Source of the DNA: Chamaesiphon sp.
GTDB lineage: Bacteria > Cyanobacteriota > Cyanobacteriia > Cyanobacteriales > Chamaesiphonaceae
NCBI GenBank assembly: GCA_026786125.1
Contig: JAJAYU010000274.1
Location: forward strand, 1 to 5,085
Direction: 5' to 3'
DNA length: 5,085 nt
Shown here: positions 4,975-5,085 of the stretch, in pieces
Layout: the number at the start of each line of letters is the position of its first letter
Numbering within the stretch: position 1 is the first letter of the stretch
Position numbers and translations under genes: made by a program
The notes under the pieces: model-generated
Seen by the model: the letters and a program-made list of their open reading frames with translations, nothing else
What the model was told of the DNA's origin: nothing
Databases searched by the model: none

Positions 4975-5085
4975 TCTCCTTGCGGAGAGGCTATTGCTGG
5001 GGTAAACGCTCCGCTACCGCCAACGGCTACGCTCTGCTGAGGCAGACGCTATTGCTAGGGCAAACGCTCCGCTACCGCGAACAGT
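4975..5085. repeat. Palindrome-rich dispersed repeat with a 58-bp tandem duplication, cut by window end
   Basis: The stretch opens with a CTCC-TTGC-GGAG hairpin (4977-4988). A 35-nt segment at 4990-5024 then recurs at 5048-5082 with 32 of 35 identities, a period of 58. Between the copies lie GCC-AAC-GGC (5019-5027) and TCTGC-TGAG-GCAGA (5033-5046), two small hairpins. This GC-rich make-up (CTTCTCCTTGCGGAGAGGCT, ACGCTCCGCTACCGC) is familiar from interspersed palindromic repeats of filamentous cyanobacteria. It is probably non-coding. It continues beyond the window, so its full extent is unknown. Confidence 0.65.

Noticed and set aside
4947..5085. CRISPR array
   Set aside because: The repeats are short tandem units or a 58-bp tandem duplication with no unique spacers of even length, and no cas gene is present.

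Overview
The window looks like a chromosomal segment of a cyanobacterium. The evidence is a cyAbrB-type regulator with its C-terminal AbrB domain, an Rrf2 regulator resembling the cyanobacterial Slr0846 type, a serA-prmA gene order that I recall from other cyanobacteria, one HIP1 octamer (GCGATCGC) plus several CGATCG cores, and short 7-8 nt tandem repeats between genes. It is not a mobile or defence island: no transposase, CRISPR array, tRNA or rRNA was seen. The genus cannot be fixed from the sequence alone.

Layout from left to right. Positions 1-176 are non-coding and start with a heptamer tandem repeat. Positions 177-1759 (+) hold serA, D-3-phosphoglycerate dehydrogenase of serine synthesis. 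Its reading frame is broken by an apparent one-base deletion near 299/300, leaving a 45-codon 5' piece and a 482-codon main piece that overlap as ATGA. Positions 1760-1915 hold two consecutive hairpins. prmA (1916-2803, +) encodes the ribosomal protein L11 methyltransferase. It converges on trmB (2881-3513, -), the tRNA m7G46 methyltransferase; the 77-nt gap is built of inverted heptamer repeats that run into the trmB stop codon. Positions 3514-3696 hold a perfect 16-bp inverted repeat. A cyAbrB regulator (3697-4083, -) is transcribed away from an Rrf2-family regulator (4455-4907, +), and the two share a 371-nt divergent control region. Positions 4908-5085 carry two short tandem arrays and a larger palindrome-rich, tandemly duplicated repeat that runs off the window.

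The genes do not form one pathway. serA is amino-acid biosynthesis, prmA and trmB modify the translation apparatus, and the two regulators are probably global or photosynthesis/redox-related. The points that most deserve a second look are the split serA frame, the cysteine-free Rrf2 protein with a bulged inverted repeat and mini-ORF in its leader, the inverted heptamer arrays between prmA and trmB, and the 58-bp-period repeat at the right edge. I do not see a convincing new multi-gene system.
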